This document shows positions 55,401 through 61,734 of a stretch of DNA of 62,875 nt, piece after piece. The notes beneath the pieces are model-generated. The model was not told the origin of the DNA, did not search any database, and worked only from the letters and a program-made list of their open reading frames with translations. This DNA is from Propionibacterium sp. (lineage in GTDB: Bacteria > Actinomycetota > Actinomycetes > Propionibacteriales > Propionibacteriaceae), in assembly GCA_012517965.1 (NCBI GenBank), contig JAAYTZ010000052.1, forward strand, positions 1 to 62,875, written 5' to 3'. The stretch's first letter is position 1. Every line of letters starts with the position of its first letter. The position numbers were made by a program, and so were the translations under genes.

Positions 55401-58399
55401 GGACCGACTTCCGCATCACCCTGCTCGACCACGACCTCGCCACGGAGACCGCCGCGACGAACGCCTTCGGCGACGACACGCTCGCCGGCGGTGCGGGCGA
55501 CGACATCATCTTCGGCCAGCTCGGCGACGACACCATCTCCGGCGACGGCTCCATCGACGACTCCGTCGCGGCCCACCGCGACGACACCGGCCTGCTGGTC
55601 GTCGACCCGTCCGTCGAGGCCGCTACGGACGGCGACGACTACGTCGAGGGCGGCGGCGGCGCCGACGTGATCGTCGGCAACCTCGGCCGCGACGACCTGA
55701 TCGGCGGCAGCTCGGGCCTGTTCTCGCTGACCACCACGGCCCAGCGCCCCGACGCCGGCGACCTGATCTTCGGCGGCGCGGGCACCGACATCGGCCGCAA
55801 CGACGACACCGCGGGGCACGGCCGCGACTCCGACGCGATCGTCGGCGACAACGGGAACATCCTGCGGATCGTCGCGGTCAACGGCACCACCACCTACCGC
55901 ACGTTCACCTACGACACCTACGGCGAGGGCCTGGCGAACCGCCTCCTGGTGCGTGCGGTCGTCCTACTCGACTACACCCCCGGCGGCCCGGACGCCGACC
56001 ACGCGGCCCTGACGGCCGACGTGTGGGGCCCCGACGAGGTCCACGGCGAGTCCGGCGACGACACCGTCTACGCCGGCGGCGGCAACGACGTGGTGTTCGG
56101 CGACGCAGGCGACGACGACCTGATCGGCGGCTGGGGCCACGACTGGCTCTCCGGCGGCACCGGCACCGACGGCGTCCTCGGCGACGACGGCCGCATCCTG
56201 ACCAGCCGCAACGGCCTGACCGAGCCCCTCAGCGGCGTCGGCGTCGCCAACGCGCAGCGGTCGATCGCCACCCCGGGCAAGATCCAGACCGCGACGATCT
56301 ACCCGACCGGACGCCTCACCAAGGCCGTCGACCTCACCCCGTTCGCGCTCAACGGCGACCTGGCCGACCCGCTGTTCGTCCCCGCGTACGCCAACGACGT
56401 GCTGTTCGGCGGCTGGGACGACGACTTCCTGCACGGCGGGGCCGGCGACGACGCGGTCAGCGGCGCCGAGGCCCTGGCGACCTCGTGGGCGCCGACGTAC
56501 GCCGGAGGCGTCCGGGAGACCGGCTGGAACCGGCCCGTCAACGACGGCACCCTGCTCGGCTACGATCCGGCCCGCGGCGCGTTCGTCCTCTACGACGAGT
56601 ACGACCCGCGGCGCACGATCCTGCTGACCGGCACCGGCACCCTCGACAAGACCGGCACCGGTCTGGCCTGGTTCCTCAACCACGACGCCGCCGAGGGTCG
56701 TTTCGACGTCGTCGTCACCACCACCCGCACCGACGGCGACGACGCCCTGCTCGGCGACCACGGCAACGACTGGATCACCGGCGGCACCGGACGCGACACC
56801 CTGTGGGGCGGCTGGGGCAACGACCTGCTGAACGGCGACGACCTGCTCACCACCAACGGCGGCCTGAACGACACCCCCGACACCAACGCCTCCTACGAGG
56901 ATCGCGCCTACGGCGGCGCCGGTCTCGACATCCTGATGGGCAACACCGGCGGCGACCGGCTCATCGACTGGGTCGGCGAGTTCAACTCCTACCTCGTCCC
57001 GTTCTCCCCGTTCGGTGCCGCCACGGTGTCGCGCACCCTGCAGCCCCAGCTGCCGGAGTTCCTGCTCGCGCTCGCCGGGTCCCAGGGCGCCGACCGCACC
57101 CTCGTCGGCCCCAACGACGCGGACGCCGCCCGGCTCGGCGAGCCGTTCGGCGAGCTCGGCATCGTGCTGCAGAAGGACGACGCCTGGTCCGAGCAGACCG
57201 GCGGCCCCCGCGACCCACAGCCCGGCACGGTCCCCGGCGGCAAGCGCGACGTGCTGCGTTCGGCGACGTTCGCGACGGCGTCCGGCCTGGACGGGTTCTT
57301 CGTCGACACCGGCGACTTCGCGGTGACCGGGGGAGCGCTGCAGGTCACGGCAGTGGACGCCGACAGCGACGCCGCCGCGGTGTTCTACGTCGACGACTAC
57401 CTGCCGATCTACTTCGAACTCGCCGCCTCCGTCGCGGCCCAGAAGCCCACCGGCGGCTGGAAGGCCAACGCGTTCCTAATCTTCGACTACTTCGGGCCCA
57501 AGGACTTCAAGTTCGCCGGCATCGACGTGTCCACCAGCAAACTCGTGATCGGCCACCGGAACGCCGCGGGCTGGGTTTACGACGTCCAGGCCACCCCCCG
57601 CAGCCTCAAGGCCGGCGTCTACTACGACCTGCTGGTGGCGGTGAACGGCACGTTCGTGACCCTCAGCGTCAACGGCGCCATGGTGCTCACCCACACCTTC
57701 GCGCCCCGCCTCGTCGACGGCGTCCCCTCCGGGCTCAACAAGGGCATGGTCGGCCTCGGCTCGAACAAGGCGCGCGGCCTGTTCGACAACGTCCGGGCGC
57801 AGGTCCTCCCGCCGCAGGTCACCTTCGACCAGACCTGGGATCTGGCCGCCGGCACCGCCCCCCTCGCGTCCCTGGCCGGCACCTGGACGCCGGGCTCCGC
57901 GGGCCTCGTCGGCACCCCGGACGCCACCGCCCCCGCCCTCACCGTCGCCGACCTGGGCGTCACGCCGGCGGCCACGTCCTGGGTCGAGGTCACGGCGTCG
58001 GTCCGGACGGCGTTCCTCGCCGGCATCGTCTTCGACGCCTACTCCGACCACGAGTTCAAGTTCGCCGCCATCGACGTGGCCGGCGGGCGCGTGGTCTTCG
58101 GGCACGTCGTGGACGGCCGCTGGACCATCGACGCCGCGGTGTCCTGGACGCTGTCGGCCACGACGACCTACACGCTGGTGCTCACTCTCAAGGGCGCCTC
58201 CGCGAGCCTGCAGGTCAACGGAGCCCTGGCCCTCAGCTTCGGCTACAACGGTGGGGTCGTCGACGGCCGGGTCGGGTTGCTGGCCCGCGGCGGCCCCGCG
58301 ACGTTCGTGAGCCTGCGGCTCCGGTCGTCCGACCTCGCCCTGGCCGACTGGACGCCGGCGGTGCTGACCGCGTCCGCATCACGCCGGTCGCTAGGCTGA
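43379..58399 (+). CDS. Giant protein, piece 4: Ig-like, beta-rich, Calx-beta-like, RTX and ConA-like domains
   Basis: The frame is open from GTG 43379, but giant-protein sense begins about 43478. Approximate order: Ig-like modules (43490-44240), beta-rich non-repetitive block (44240-46700), first RTX-like region (46720-50740), Calx-beta-like modules with the FTPANWSTPQVVTLRA theme (50750-52200), second RTX/GDNG region (52250-57000), and two concanavalin/LamG-like domains (57240-57820 and 57820-58340). It ends SASRRSLG without an LPXTG or hydrophobic tail. Calcium binding by the RTX turns is family knowledge; polysaccharide binding by the C-terminal domains is inference. Confidence 0.75.
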   Translation: MVPGVGIGRAGRGDDGARGVLVVDAGEARDESRPVRVGTSNVYRYAFTGALVDGPYTLVFAAGTFSDSTGLGNLAETERFVVATPTAAPANPTPGQVLDVAEFNGRGWIDITFPAFGGLSVDPASILDAEGEFTLTQGGAPVTLVGAPLRLSDTQFRYFFTGGTSGAFAFTFTAGSWTNRNGVAWAAGDAQPTSTAPAQPGLWFDVTFTPVAGQRVDAASIDGDEFGLAGGGAGALGYVTVMQVNDTTFRYLYSGTLTEDRVTLSFLPGRWTDTDGNGGAAGTSSFRLITQGESFFIELSGGILLEAAGLLDKPLLDISAYVVLEIDSARKVFTLTFGGQMSIYGLGTVGATSGRFVLDMGGSSLLPKFWGVATLETNFSALKPYGLSMFAKGTLLVNLDSVTHVETLTLPGMGPGGADLVKTFTLNGGSFGLQLVGQLIVSVPTTTIELFRIQGGLYLNIQTQPSFLLRMYLTGEMTFGSGNASLTYGAVTGLLVVSGEPGYFGVAGTITVASGAGIGLPAATGFQANGSVNITFNTTLKDQVFRIPTDFLPLLRPGDPTEIVISKAAPGLDGQPRPSAPAEVYAAVTVQAHLVIGGFVTLDGYIRITAAGSGSGAYLAVDGAVGGRIALLGAVSGQLHLKAGFNPVPYVLGRIQLNLTANEIPGVRFLGEFRLDLNTTSDPQAVETFALDANGAFKKNPDGSLAVEEVTLLPGIHLVMQGDLNLLDQIVITGKVEFTANTTPGNEYLELLVGGALKLGALGEVTLTDSGFRISRQGLVANLNLSVNLGAAIGLAITGTASVQLNTGNGVARLGTTDIDPGFRMHIAASVTFLGFASASGFVDVAIDPAGFLLGFGLDFTLGGALTFHAEGGAAVYGGAHPGIALKLAVSVNADFAIAKLSASGLLALNTRGIETLGITAHSFQLAVAGHIEILGVLNFDASVTIVVGKLRPTDTTPTIGAWYFKANAGVDFFGLATLNGSIYLNSAGDFDISLSGRLVLGSSSFGIVGDFSIRMTSQHRADGTYLLYIGGSGSVEARLFGITLVGFGVSFGVTLDTRTQGADGRVPVVIEITVRVKILFVTVSKTARFTLGYLQLPRPVYLAGDAGNARTWSGGVLYLNVGTRAAQRNLAASAANEPIDESYIVEQIGGTAGDATIKVTAFGRTATYDHVTSIVGDFGSGADGLVVRDNVAVPVTLTGGDGADVFALGGTGGGSLDAGDGDDIVTVTSTAAITVIGGLGDDYLEHTAGAGTVTFTGGVGSDVLVGGNPADVLRGEGGDDEVRGLAAEYSGGAGSDLLVLTLDSPRVPTISGGEGLDPGTTVETDTLQLTLSGLADTLTIQDAGAAALILRLNGVNRPTTGLEVVDVFALAGGDRVTVEELPADAGLTALTLDLGAGSADVVTVHGTSGADTLALTYDSTRADRPQPEVRLAGGRYTLWIDNAVRADGDALIVDGLGGDDTLSAAALGDRATPATNRIAVTLRGGAGHDTLVGSPFDDVLDGGSGDDRITGGYGRDAFADASGTDTLVETFDADFGLYDNLLVVGVVSGTNFSSGVAETLTDAQGVRLFEKAELTGGTGANTFLIGDADGTVAIPAARDAQAWTGEVRLWPLAGDDYVRVELRGAGAAQVHVDDVAGADLLEVYGTSLREDLIVDTDGDRSRITQLAISETDVTTTRVVIRHRGIDAVTLDTGAGGDRVALRAIGVRHTVYAGVGDDTIAVGSAAGVGATFTSWPNAGGTVDAILAPLTLDGDDRSAAALAGVDVLTVDDTADDPDGSTFNTGTLTATTITGLDMSDGIGYLAFESLAIALGHGGDTFTIVSTHAGPFRPTTLATGDGADTVRVQSVAGPTFIDTGADADTVRVSSALSGPGDLTGIDALLTVTGAEGTGDRLVVDDAATGTDAIGVVTDHSVEGLGMAIGGSAAPSDLVQVVTVLNAADGRFVLRLADGRATWALDFDASAVAVQAALVFLLGAGNVVVSKAGGRWSVRFTGALAGAAGRATPIAAVENVNLLRDPTLDPVVTGVTSMSEGRLTHTGFEFLDVTLGGGNDVLHVDSSVPGTTTVRLGAGDDRAFVEGLGGSASVFGDAGDDWLVVNAVPDAPGANPLDHRRLALDGGLGSDYALVGTWGTGDSRIDVTDSGHDGGTNVLVVNGTAAPDTFLFRRALVASLSGKTDGWFSHAELITYTAEINGSVVVNGLFGDDTFALDDTASAITINGGADDDHFRIGQLQVGPVVAPDPYPTIPTGDPEFGIPAAEFFKSDRGWLTHGVSFPATINGGTGDDTFEVFRNVGPLTLNGDAGDDTFVVRSFISDSQVSTINAGTGSDYIEYAANAPVAIDGGTGNDLVVVIGTAAPDTFVLTDSGVYGAGRFVGYVNVERLNLYGMEGDDRFFVQSTHPAVTTRVFGGLGSDTVEVAGAAPAVQANDLLGHTGLVSIESATAGWDGVPIDGIAAEILDADAPALVVAPVGGSLVVDERNRTLTRQLLVRPTLPPDAVLTVTVQAPAVDPTSPSRRRAVQLSADGVHWNTTATLTFGVGNTTEQRVWVRASFDVAPEGEAGYVLQTFVTTSSSTSAYAGLVVGTLGVRVVDANAPGVVVADVADGGLVVVEPAGAGRGTSATYTVSLARTPLGDVTVRLVAPAGVLLDGAPTLDLVFTTANWATPRTVTVTAAGDGTVEGTVLGLITATVTAAAVAGVAGVTTEAALTGSVAGGTGRDDEVIVERTFADDSLRGFTLEITGGTGAGQVRTVWTNAGAIITVDTPFDVQPDPSSTYRLIGSLGAVGADVAVETWDADTPQVIVVESGGTTRLVEDAAGTEYGATDTVTVRLSQAPTANVTIRLRALATPSLEMRVAKTDTNCGMTAGCALVQVEFVPAAGQSLDGADLLLTFTPANWSTPQVVTLRAKADAFVDGSDLQSFPDRARRTTGVQGPLFVAGGEDDHPPVDLTLTAYLPIMLPGERSGHPLPVSAVTADAIEAAQVDRLVVHNEGSPAADTGTLTSGRLTGLGMGAGGIEYDGFEDLTVLLGYGADTFTVEATHAGTTTIDAGRGDDRLTVRTIAGHTRLLGRAGADTFAIGNSARTLDDLDALLVLDGGEGTDVATLDDSGDPADDPNLGWLTQTTLTGLDLVARTTPDALGRPLDQLFSVTRPVSGAFTLLLSQVVDGVTTGIGALTFAATETAEAIRAALQNLLFPQTAGANPGVSLTCGTGGLTACAASVYVWESGADLLIGFRGETNADPARPVRIMLDALGAAAPAADRSRRDGVHYDGLETLNLALGAGADVLNIRGTRPVTNVAFGAGDDRVYVSSRADVRLTGSSAQTHPEFLPGDLDAIAGTLNLDLGDGRHTLLISDADALVGDGTTALPVLVTDDAAAARARDAALDADGEIFVVGLAPAGIGYRTSASGTLADGVRLWSGDLADTITVDGAHERAGVRTTTWLNTGLGNDRVTVALTAGQDGFLVLNTQGPNDNVLDLAENLDDGDEPVVPDAVQQIVVTRGTTQWTIDAGDYVVSSRRDMVGLFDSLRPGDVVTVTLRLTSWAEQATGSFTLPAGWVAYRVWVNGRLLAPTEVTRTGDTLTFATDPQRDARTAHVVVEVTRQTIETFTMPATGPIGAVADDDVVHGEASTSPLVIVGGQGADQLHGGTGGDLVIADRGRVLWFTPGPVPLAGLGGAELTAEQIAALEAVAVAVSGNGGPGDTTDGVAGRLVGLVVTLDPTVGGDDEVTTGTGGPDIVLGGAGGDTIVTNRGENGTADGTALVLADHGFLDYVLLDGDPADLDRVWSTDLAHGGADDVTTGRGDDVIVGGTDGDEIAASDGWNIVLGDNGRFTAVPAETRHWGSLPMASGRLETREATIGGADTITSGAGVDVVVGGAAGDDIRTGDAADLVLGDHGSVVWAVRAGALRVVELAVTDDAVGGSDTIRGEGGEDVLIGGAAGDRVDGGTGRDLVFGDNARLDRTASYGDHTSPRFRTLTGAQLYDTSVANGGAALVDGTWRLDPAGATAWTDFRITLLDHDLATETAATNAFGDDTLAGGAGDDIIFGQLGDDTISGDGSIDDSVAAHRDDTGLLVVDPSVEAATDGDDYVEGGGGADVIVGNLGRDDLIGGSSGLFSLTTTAQRPDAGDLIFGGAGTDIGRNDDTAGHGRDSDAIVGDNGNILRIVAVNGTTTYRTFTYDTYGEGLANRLLVRAVVLLDYTPGGPDADHAALTADVWGPDEVHGESGDDTVYAGGGNDVVFGDAGDDDLIGGWGHDWLSGGTGTDGVLGDDGRILTSRNGLTEPLSGVGVANAQRSIATPGKIQTATIYPTGRLTKAVDLTPFALNGDLADPLFVPAYANDVLFGGWDDDFLHGGAGDDAVSGAEALATSWAPTYAGGVRETGWNRPVNDGTLLGYDPARGAFVLYDEYDPRRTILLTGTGTLDKTGTGLAWFLNHDAAEGRFDVVVTTTRTDGDDALLGDHGNDWITGGTGRDTLWGGWGNDLLNGDDLLTTNGGLNDTPDTNASYEDRAYGGAGLDILMGNTGGDRLIDWVGEFNSYLVPFSPFGAATVSRTLQPQLPEFLLALAGSQGADRTLVGPNDADAARLGEPFGELGIVLQKDDAWSEQTGGPRDPQPGTVPGGKRDVLRSATFATASGLDGFFVDTGDFAVTGGALQVTAVDADSDAAAVFYVDDYLPIYFELAASVAAQKPTGGWKANAFLIFDYFGPKDFKFAGIDVSTSKLVIGHRNAAGWVYDVQATPRSLKAGVYYDLLVAVNGTFVTLSVNGAMVLTHTFAPRLVDGVPSGLNKGMVGLGSNKARGLFDNVRAQVLPPQVTFDQTWDLAAGTAPLASLAGTWTPGSAGLVGTPDATAPALTVADLGVTPAATSWVEVTASVRTAFLAGIVFDAYSDHEFKFAAIDVAGGRVVFGHVVDGRWTIDAAVSWTLSATTTYTLVLTLKGASASLQVNGALALSFGYNGGVVDGRVGLLARGGPATFVSLRLRSSDLALADWTPAVLTASASRRSLG
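46960..50740 (+). repeat. First RTX-like calcium-binding repeat region
   Basis: Scattered nonapeptides of the GGxGxDxux type occur, for example GGDGADVFALG, GGLGDDYLEH, GGVGSDVLVGG, GGSGDDRITGGYGRD, GGTGDDTFEVF and GDAGDDTFVV. They alternate with longer strands, unlike the tight arrays of toxins. Confidence 0.75.
54230..57000 (+). repeat. Second RTX region with recurring GDNG motif
   Basis: RTX turns (GGQGADQLHGGTGGD, GGGNDVVFGDAGDDDLIGG, GGAGDDIIFGQLGDD) alternate with a motif of the form V-L/F-G-D-N/H-G or A: VIADRGRVLWF, VLADHGFLDYV, VLGDNGRFTAV, VLGDHGSVVWA, VFGDNARLDR, IVGDNGNILRI. The motif recurs about every 60-110 residues. Confidence 0.78.
58392..58397 (+). promoter_or_regulatory. 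-10 box, leaderless layout (lipoprotein gene)
   Basis: TAGGCT lies inside the last codons of the giant gene and 6 bases before GTG 58404. It could drive the lipoprotein independently of the giant gene. Confidence 0.42.
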
Positions 58400-58403
58400 C
58401 CGG

Positions 58404-59726
58404 GTGATCCTCCGCCCCGGCCGCGCGCTCGCCGTGGCGCTGCTCGCGGGCACGCTGGCCGCCTGCGGCGCTCCCGCCGCGCCGTCGCCGACCGCCGCCC
58501 CCTCGGCGTCCACCGACCCCGTCGCGGCCTGCGAGGCGGTCGCCGACACCGTCGTGGCCGCCGTCGCCCGCACGGTCGCCGCCTACGACGGCGCGTTCCT
58601 GACCCCGGCCAGCCCCGGCGCCACCCCCACCGGGGTCGCCGCACCGAGTGCCGCACCGAGCGCCGCACCGAGCGCCGCCCCGTCGGACGCCGAGGCCCCC
58701 GCCGACCTGGCCGCCACCGTCGAGGCCGCGCGGGCGGAGGTGGAACGGCTGGGCTGCCCGGCGGGCGTCGTCGACGCCCGGCTCGCGCAAGGCCTGGCCG
58801 CGGTCGAGGCGTCCGGGCCCGTCGCCGCCGCGGTGCTGGCCCGGCTGACCGCCACCCTGCTCACCCGCCCCACTCCGACCCCCGGTCGGCTGCGGCCCGG
58901 CGACGACCTGGCGCTGGCGCTCGCGGCCACCCCGGCCGGCGGCACCCTCGACCTGGGCGAGGGGACGTTCGACCTCGCCGTCCCGCTCGTCGCGCTCGAC
59001 GCCGTCACCCTGAGGGGGTTGGGCCGCGGCCGCACCGTCCTGCGCTCGTCGGCCGCGGACGCCGCCGTCCTCGACCTCGCGGTCGGCCGCGTCGAGCTGC
59101 GCGACCTCGACCTCGAGCTCACCGGCACCGCCGGTGCCTCCGGGGTGGTGGCGGGCTCGGAGGCGTCCCTCGTGCTGACCCGCGTCGGCGTCCGGGGGGC
59201 GCGCGGCGGCACGGCCGGCGGCGCGGGCGTCCTGATGTCGGCGACGGAGGCCGGCGGTTCGGGACGTGGCACCACGCTGGAGGTCACCGACGCCGAGTTC
59301 GCCGACAACGCGTGGGCCGGCATCGGCGTCACCGGCAGTCATGTCGTGAGCGTCGTCGGCGGAACGTTCCGCGGCAACGGGGCGTGCGGCCTCTGCTTCC
59401 TGGACGCCTCCGCCGGCTCGGTGTCGGCGTCCACGTTCACGGGCAACACCGTCGGGGTCGGGGTGACCGGCACGGCGCGGCCCACGGTGGTCGACGTGAC
59501 GATCACCGGCGGCACCGTCGGCGTCCAACTGGAGGGCGACTCGGCGGCGACCCTCGACCGGGTGTCCGTGACGGGCAGCGAGCGCGCCGCGATCATCGTC
59601 GGCGCGTCGGCGTCCGGGGCCATCGGCCACAGCACCTGCCGGGGGGTGCCGTACGGCATCGTCGTCGCCGAGGGGGCGGCGCCCACCCTGGTCGCCAACG
59701 ACTGCGCGGTGGCCCAGAGCCGGTGA
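58404..59726 (+). CDS. Lipoprotein with right-handed beta-helix domain
   Basis: 440 residues from GTG 58404. The signal peptide ends in the lipobox LAAC (Cys21), so the protein is lipid-anchored outside the membrane. Residues about 25-60 and 80-155 are Ala-rich and helical, separated by a Ser/Ala/Pro linker. From about 165 to the end, short beta-rungs typical of parallel beta-helix (PbH1-type) proteins repeat, for example VELRDLDLELTGTAGASGVV and GSVSASTFTGNTVGVGV. Such domains bind or cleave polysaccharides, but no catalytic set is recognisable. It begins 4 bases after the giant gene's stop, suggesting a functional link. Confidence 0.82.
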   Translation: MILRPGRALAVALLAGTLAACGAPAAPSPTAAPSASTDPVAACEAVADTVVAAVARTVAAYDGAFLTPASPGATPTGVAAPSAAPSAAPSAAPSDAEAPADLAATVEAARAEVERLGCPAGVVDARLAQGLAAVEASGPVAAAVLARLTATLLTRPTPTPGRLRPGDDLALALAATPAGGTLDLGEGTFDLAVPLVALDAVTLRGLGRGRTVLRSSAADAAVLDLAVGRVELRDLDLELTGTAGASGVVAGSEASLVLTRVGVRGARGGTAGGAGVLMSATEAGGSGRGTTLEVTDAEFADNAWAGIGVTGSHVVSVVGGTFRGNGACGLCFLDASAGSVSASTFTGNTVGVGVTGTARPTVVDVTITGGTVGVQLEGDSAATLDRVSVTGSERAAIIVGASASGAIGHSTCRGVPYGIVVAEGAAPTLVANDCAVAQSR

Positions 59727-59762
59727 CGCGGCGTCGCTGACCGGGCACGGGGCCGTGGCGGG

Positions 59763-59768
59763 TAGACT
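59763..59768 (+). promoter_or_regulatory. -10 box, leaderless layout (prfB)
   Basis: TAGACT ends 8 bases before GTG 59777, and no ribosome-binding site lies between. A transcript beginning at or next to the GTG is likely. Confidence 0.5.
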
Positions 59769-59776
59769 GATCCCTC

Positions 59777-60892
59777 GTGGCAGCCGACGACATTCGCACC
59801 CAGATCGAGACGCTCGGTCGAACCCTCTCCTCGATCGAGGCGGTGCTCGACCTGCCGAAGCTGCGCGCCGAGATCGCCGACCTGGGCGAGCAGGTCGCGG
59901 CCCCCGACCTGTGGGACGACCAGGCCAACGCCCAGCGCGTCACGTCCCGGCTGTCGCGGCTGAACGCCGAGGTGGACCGGGTGACCAAGTTGCGCTCCCG
60001 GTTGGACGACCTCGAGGTCCTGGTCGACCTCGCCCAGGAGGAGGACGACGCCGCGACGCTGGCCGAGGCCAACCGCGAGGCGGCCGCCCTCCACGAGGAG
60101 ATCACCGCCCTGGAGGTCCGCACCCTGCTGAGCGGCGAGTACGACGAGCGGGACGCCGTCGTGACGATCCGTTCGGGTGCCGGTGGGGTGGACGCCGCCG
60201 ACTTCGCCGAGATGCTGCTGCGCATGTACCTGCGTTGGGCGGAGCGGCACGGGTACCCGGTCAAGGTGCTCGACACGTCCCACGCCGAGGAGGCCGGTCT
60301 GAAGTCGGTCACGTTCGAGGTCAACGCCCCCTTCGCCTACGGCACGCTGTCGGTCGAGGGCGGCACCCATCGGCTGGTGCGGATCAGCCCCTTCGACAAC
60401 CAGGGTCGCCGCCAGACGTCGTTCGCGGCGGTCGAGGTGATCCCGCTGATCGAGGAGACCGACCACATCGAGATCCCCGACTCCGACATTCGTGTCGACG
60501 TGTTCCGGAGTTCGGGCCCCGGCGGGCAGTCGGTCAACACCACCGACTCGGCGGTCCGGATCACCCACCTGCCGACCGGCCTGGTGGTGTCGATGCAGGA
60601 CGAGAAGTCGCAGATCCAGAACCGCGCCGCCGCGCTGCGGGTGCTGCAGTCCAGGCTGCTGCTGCTCAAGAAGCAGGAGGAGGACGCCCGCAAGAAGGAG
60701 TTGGCCGGCGACGTGAAGGCGTCCTGGGGCGACCAGATGCGCTCGTACGTGCTGAACCCCTACCAGATGGTCAAGGACCTGCGCACCGAGTACGAGGTCG
60801 GCAACCCCGACGCCGTGTTCGACGGCGACATCGACGGCTTCCTCGACGCCGGGATCCGCTGGCGCCGGCGGGCCGAGGCGGCGTCCGCCTGA
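59777..60892 (+). CDS. prfB: Peptide chain release factor 2
   Basis: 371 residues in one continuous frame, without the programmed +1 frameshift of many other bacteria. The stop-codon reading motif is SPF ([16 protein letters not shown]), and the peptidyl-hydrolysis motif is [12 protein letters not shown] near residue 250. It ends translation at UGA and UAA. GTG 59777 is supported by the conserved N-terminus and the -10 box. It heads the common actinobacterial prfB-ftsE-ftsX block. Confidence 0.96.
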   Translation: MAADDIRTQIETLGRTLSSIEAVLDLPKLRAEIADLGEQVAAPDLWDDQANAQRVTSRLSRLNAEVDRVTKLRSRLDDLEVLVDLAQEEDDAATLAEANREAAALHEEITALEVRTLLSGEYDERDAVVTIRSGAGGVDAADFAEMLLRMYLRWAERHGYPVKVLDTSHAEEAGLKSVTFEVNAPFAYGTLSVEGGTHRLVRISPFDNQGRRQTSFAAVEVIPLIEETDHIEIPDSDIRVDVFRSSGPGGQSVNTTDSAVRITHLPTGLVVSMQDEKSQIQNRAAALRVLQSRLLLLKKQEEDARKKELAGDVKASWGDQMRSYVLNPYQMVKDLRTEYEVGNPDAVFDGDIDGFLDAGIRWRRRAEAASA

Positions 60893-60938
60893 GCGCGCGG
60901 GGTGCCGCAGATTCGGCCGGCGGCGTCCGGCGTGGCAC

Positions 60939-60971
60939 ACTCTCTAGAGTTTCCTGAGGGATTCTCAGGAA
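60939..60971 (+). promoter_or_regulatory. Promoter and paired inverted repeats before ftsE
   Basis: ACTCT-CT-AGAGT at 60939-60950 includes TAGAGT, a plausible -10 box. TTCCTGAG at 60951-60958 and CTCAGGAA at 60964-60971 form a perfect 8-bp inverted repeat with a 5-base loop, exactly where transcription would start. It may be an operator or a 5'-UTR hairpin for ftsEX. Confidence 0.45.
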
Positions 60972-60996
60972 CTGTCGATGACGGCAGGGAAGCATC

Positions 60997-61680
60997 GTGA
61001 TCACATTCGAAAACGTCACCAAGATCTACGCCGGGCAGACGCGCCCGGCCCTGCGTGACGTCAGTCTCGACATCGACGCCGGCGAGTTCGTCTTCCTCGT
61101 CGGCTCCTCGGGCTCGGGCAAGTCCACGTTCCTGCGGCTCATCCTGCGGGAGTACCGGCCGACGTCCGGCGCGATCTACGTCGCCGGGCACGACCTCGGG
61201 CGGCTGCCGGCGTGGCGGATCCCGCGGCTGCGCCGCCAGATCGGCACCGTCTTCCAGGACTTCCGGCTGCTCCCCGGCAAGACCGTCTACGAGAACGTCG
61301 CCTTCGCGCTGCAGGTCATCGGCAAACCCGCCCGGGAGATCCGGCAGATCGTGCCCGAGACCCTGGAACTGGTCGGCCTCGGCGACAAGTCCGGACGCCT
61401 CACCGACGAGTTGTCCGGCGGCGAGCAGCAGCGCGTGGCGCTCGCCCGGGCGTTCGTGAACCGCCCCCCGATCCTCATCGCCGACGAGCCGACCGGCAAC
61501 CTCGACCCGACGACGTCGGTCGGCATCATGAAGCTGCTGGACCGGATCAACAAGACCGGCACCACGGTCATCATGGCCACCCACGACTCGACGATCGTCG
61601 ACCAGATGCGCAAGCGGGTCGTCGAGTTGAGCGACGGCGAACTCGTCCGCGACCAGAGCAAGGGTGTGTATGGCTACTGA
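60997..61680 (+). CDS. ftsE: Cell division ATP-binding protein FtsE
   Basis: 227-residue ABC ATPase. Walker A is GSSGSGKST at residues 37-45, with the signature [14 protein letters not shown] near 141 and Walker [14 protein letters not shown] near 163. With FtsX it forms a divisome complex that switches on a peptidoglycan hydrolase. GTG 60997 has AGGGAAG upstream. The ftsX start is 54 bases downstream. Confidence 0.95.
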   Translation: MITFENVTKIYAGQTRPALRDVSLDIDAGEFVFLVGSSGSGKSTFLRLILREYRPTSGAIYVAGHDLGRLPAWRIPRLRRQIGTVFQDFRLLPGKTVYENVAFALQVIGKPAREIRQIVPETLELVGLGDKSGRLTDELSGGEQQRVALARAFVNRPPILIADEPTGNLDPTTSVGIMKLLDRINKTGTTVIMATHDSTIVDQMRKRVVELSDGELVRDQSKGVYGY

Positions 61681-61734
61681 GTTCCAGACGAACCCGGACG
61701 CCCTCGGCGTCCACCCGAGCGGAGGGGGAGTGCC

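Larger units (their letters stand above)
21465..58399 (+). pseudogene. Giant secreted repeat-protein gene, interrupted in three places
   Basis: Four collinear pieces together encode one protein of about 11,600 residues. Piece 1 (21465 to about 23014) is followed by piece 2 in the -1 frame (23015-24772), then piece 3 (24773 to about 41412) after an in-frame TAA, then piece 4 (about 43480-58399) after a foreign segment. Pieces 2, 3 and 4 share one frame. Continuity of sense is clear at each break: GG.GTTIDTTGPAGPG at the frameshift, and ATSVFDLLAFDAATGRP straight after the TAA. The whole is Ala/Gly/Thr/Val/Asp-rich beta-strand sequence with very few Cys. No sorting signal or membrane anchor is seen at the C-terminus, so the product would be secreted. 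The breaks may be true mutations or errors in the assembled sequence; this cannot be decided here. Confidence 0.75.

Noticed and set aside
42905-55819. A 4304-codon open frame on the minus strand
   Set aside because: Only its last 191 codons (yigZ) have homology; the rest is antisense of the giant gene.
59777-60892. Programmed +1 frameshift in prfB
   Set aside because: The frame is continuous from the GTG; the internal UGA and the Shine-Dalgarno-like stimulator are absent.
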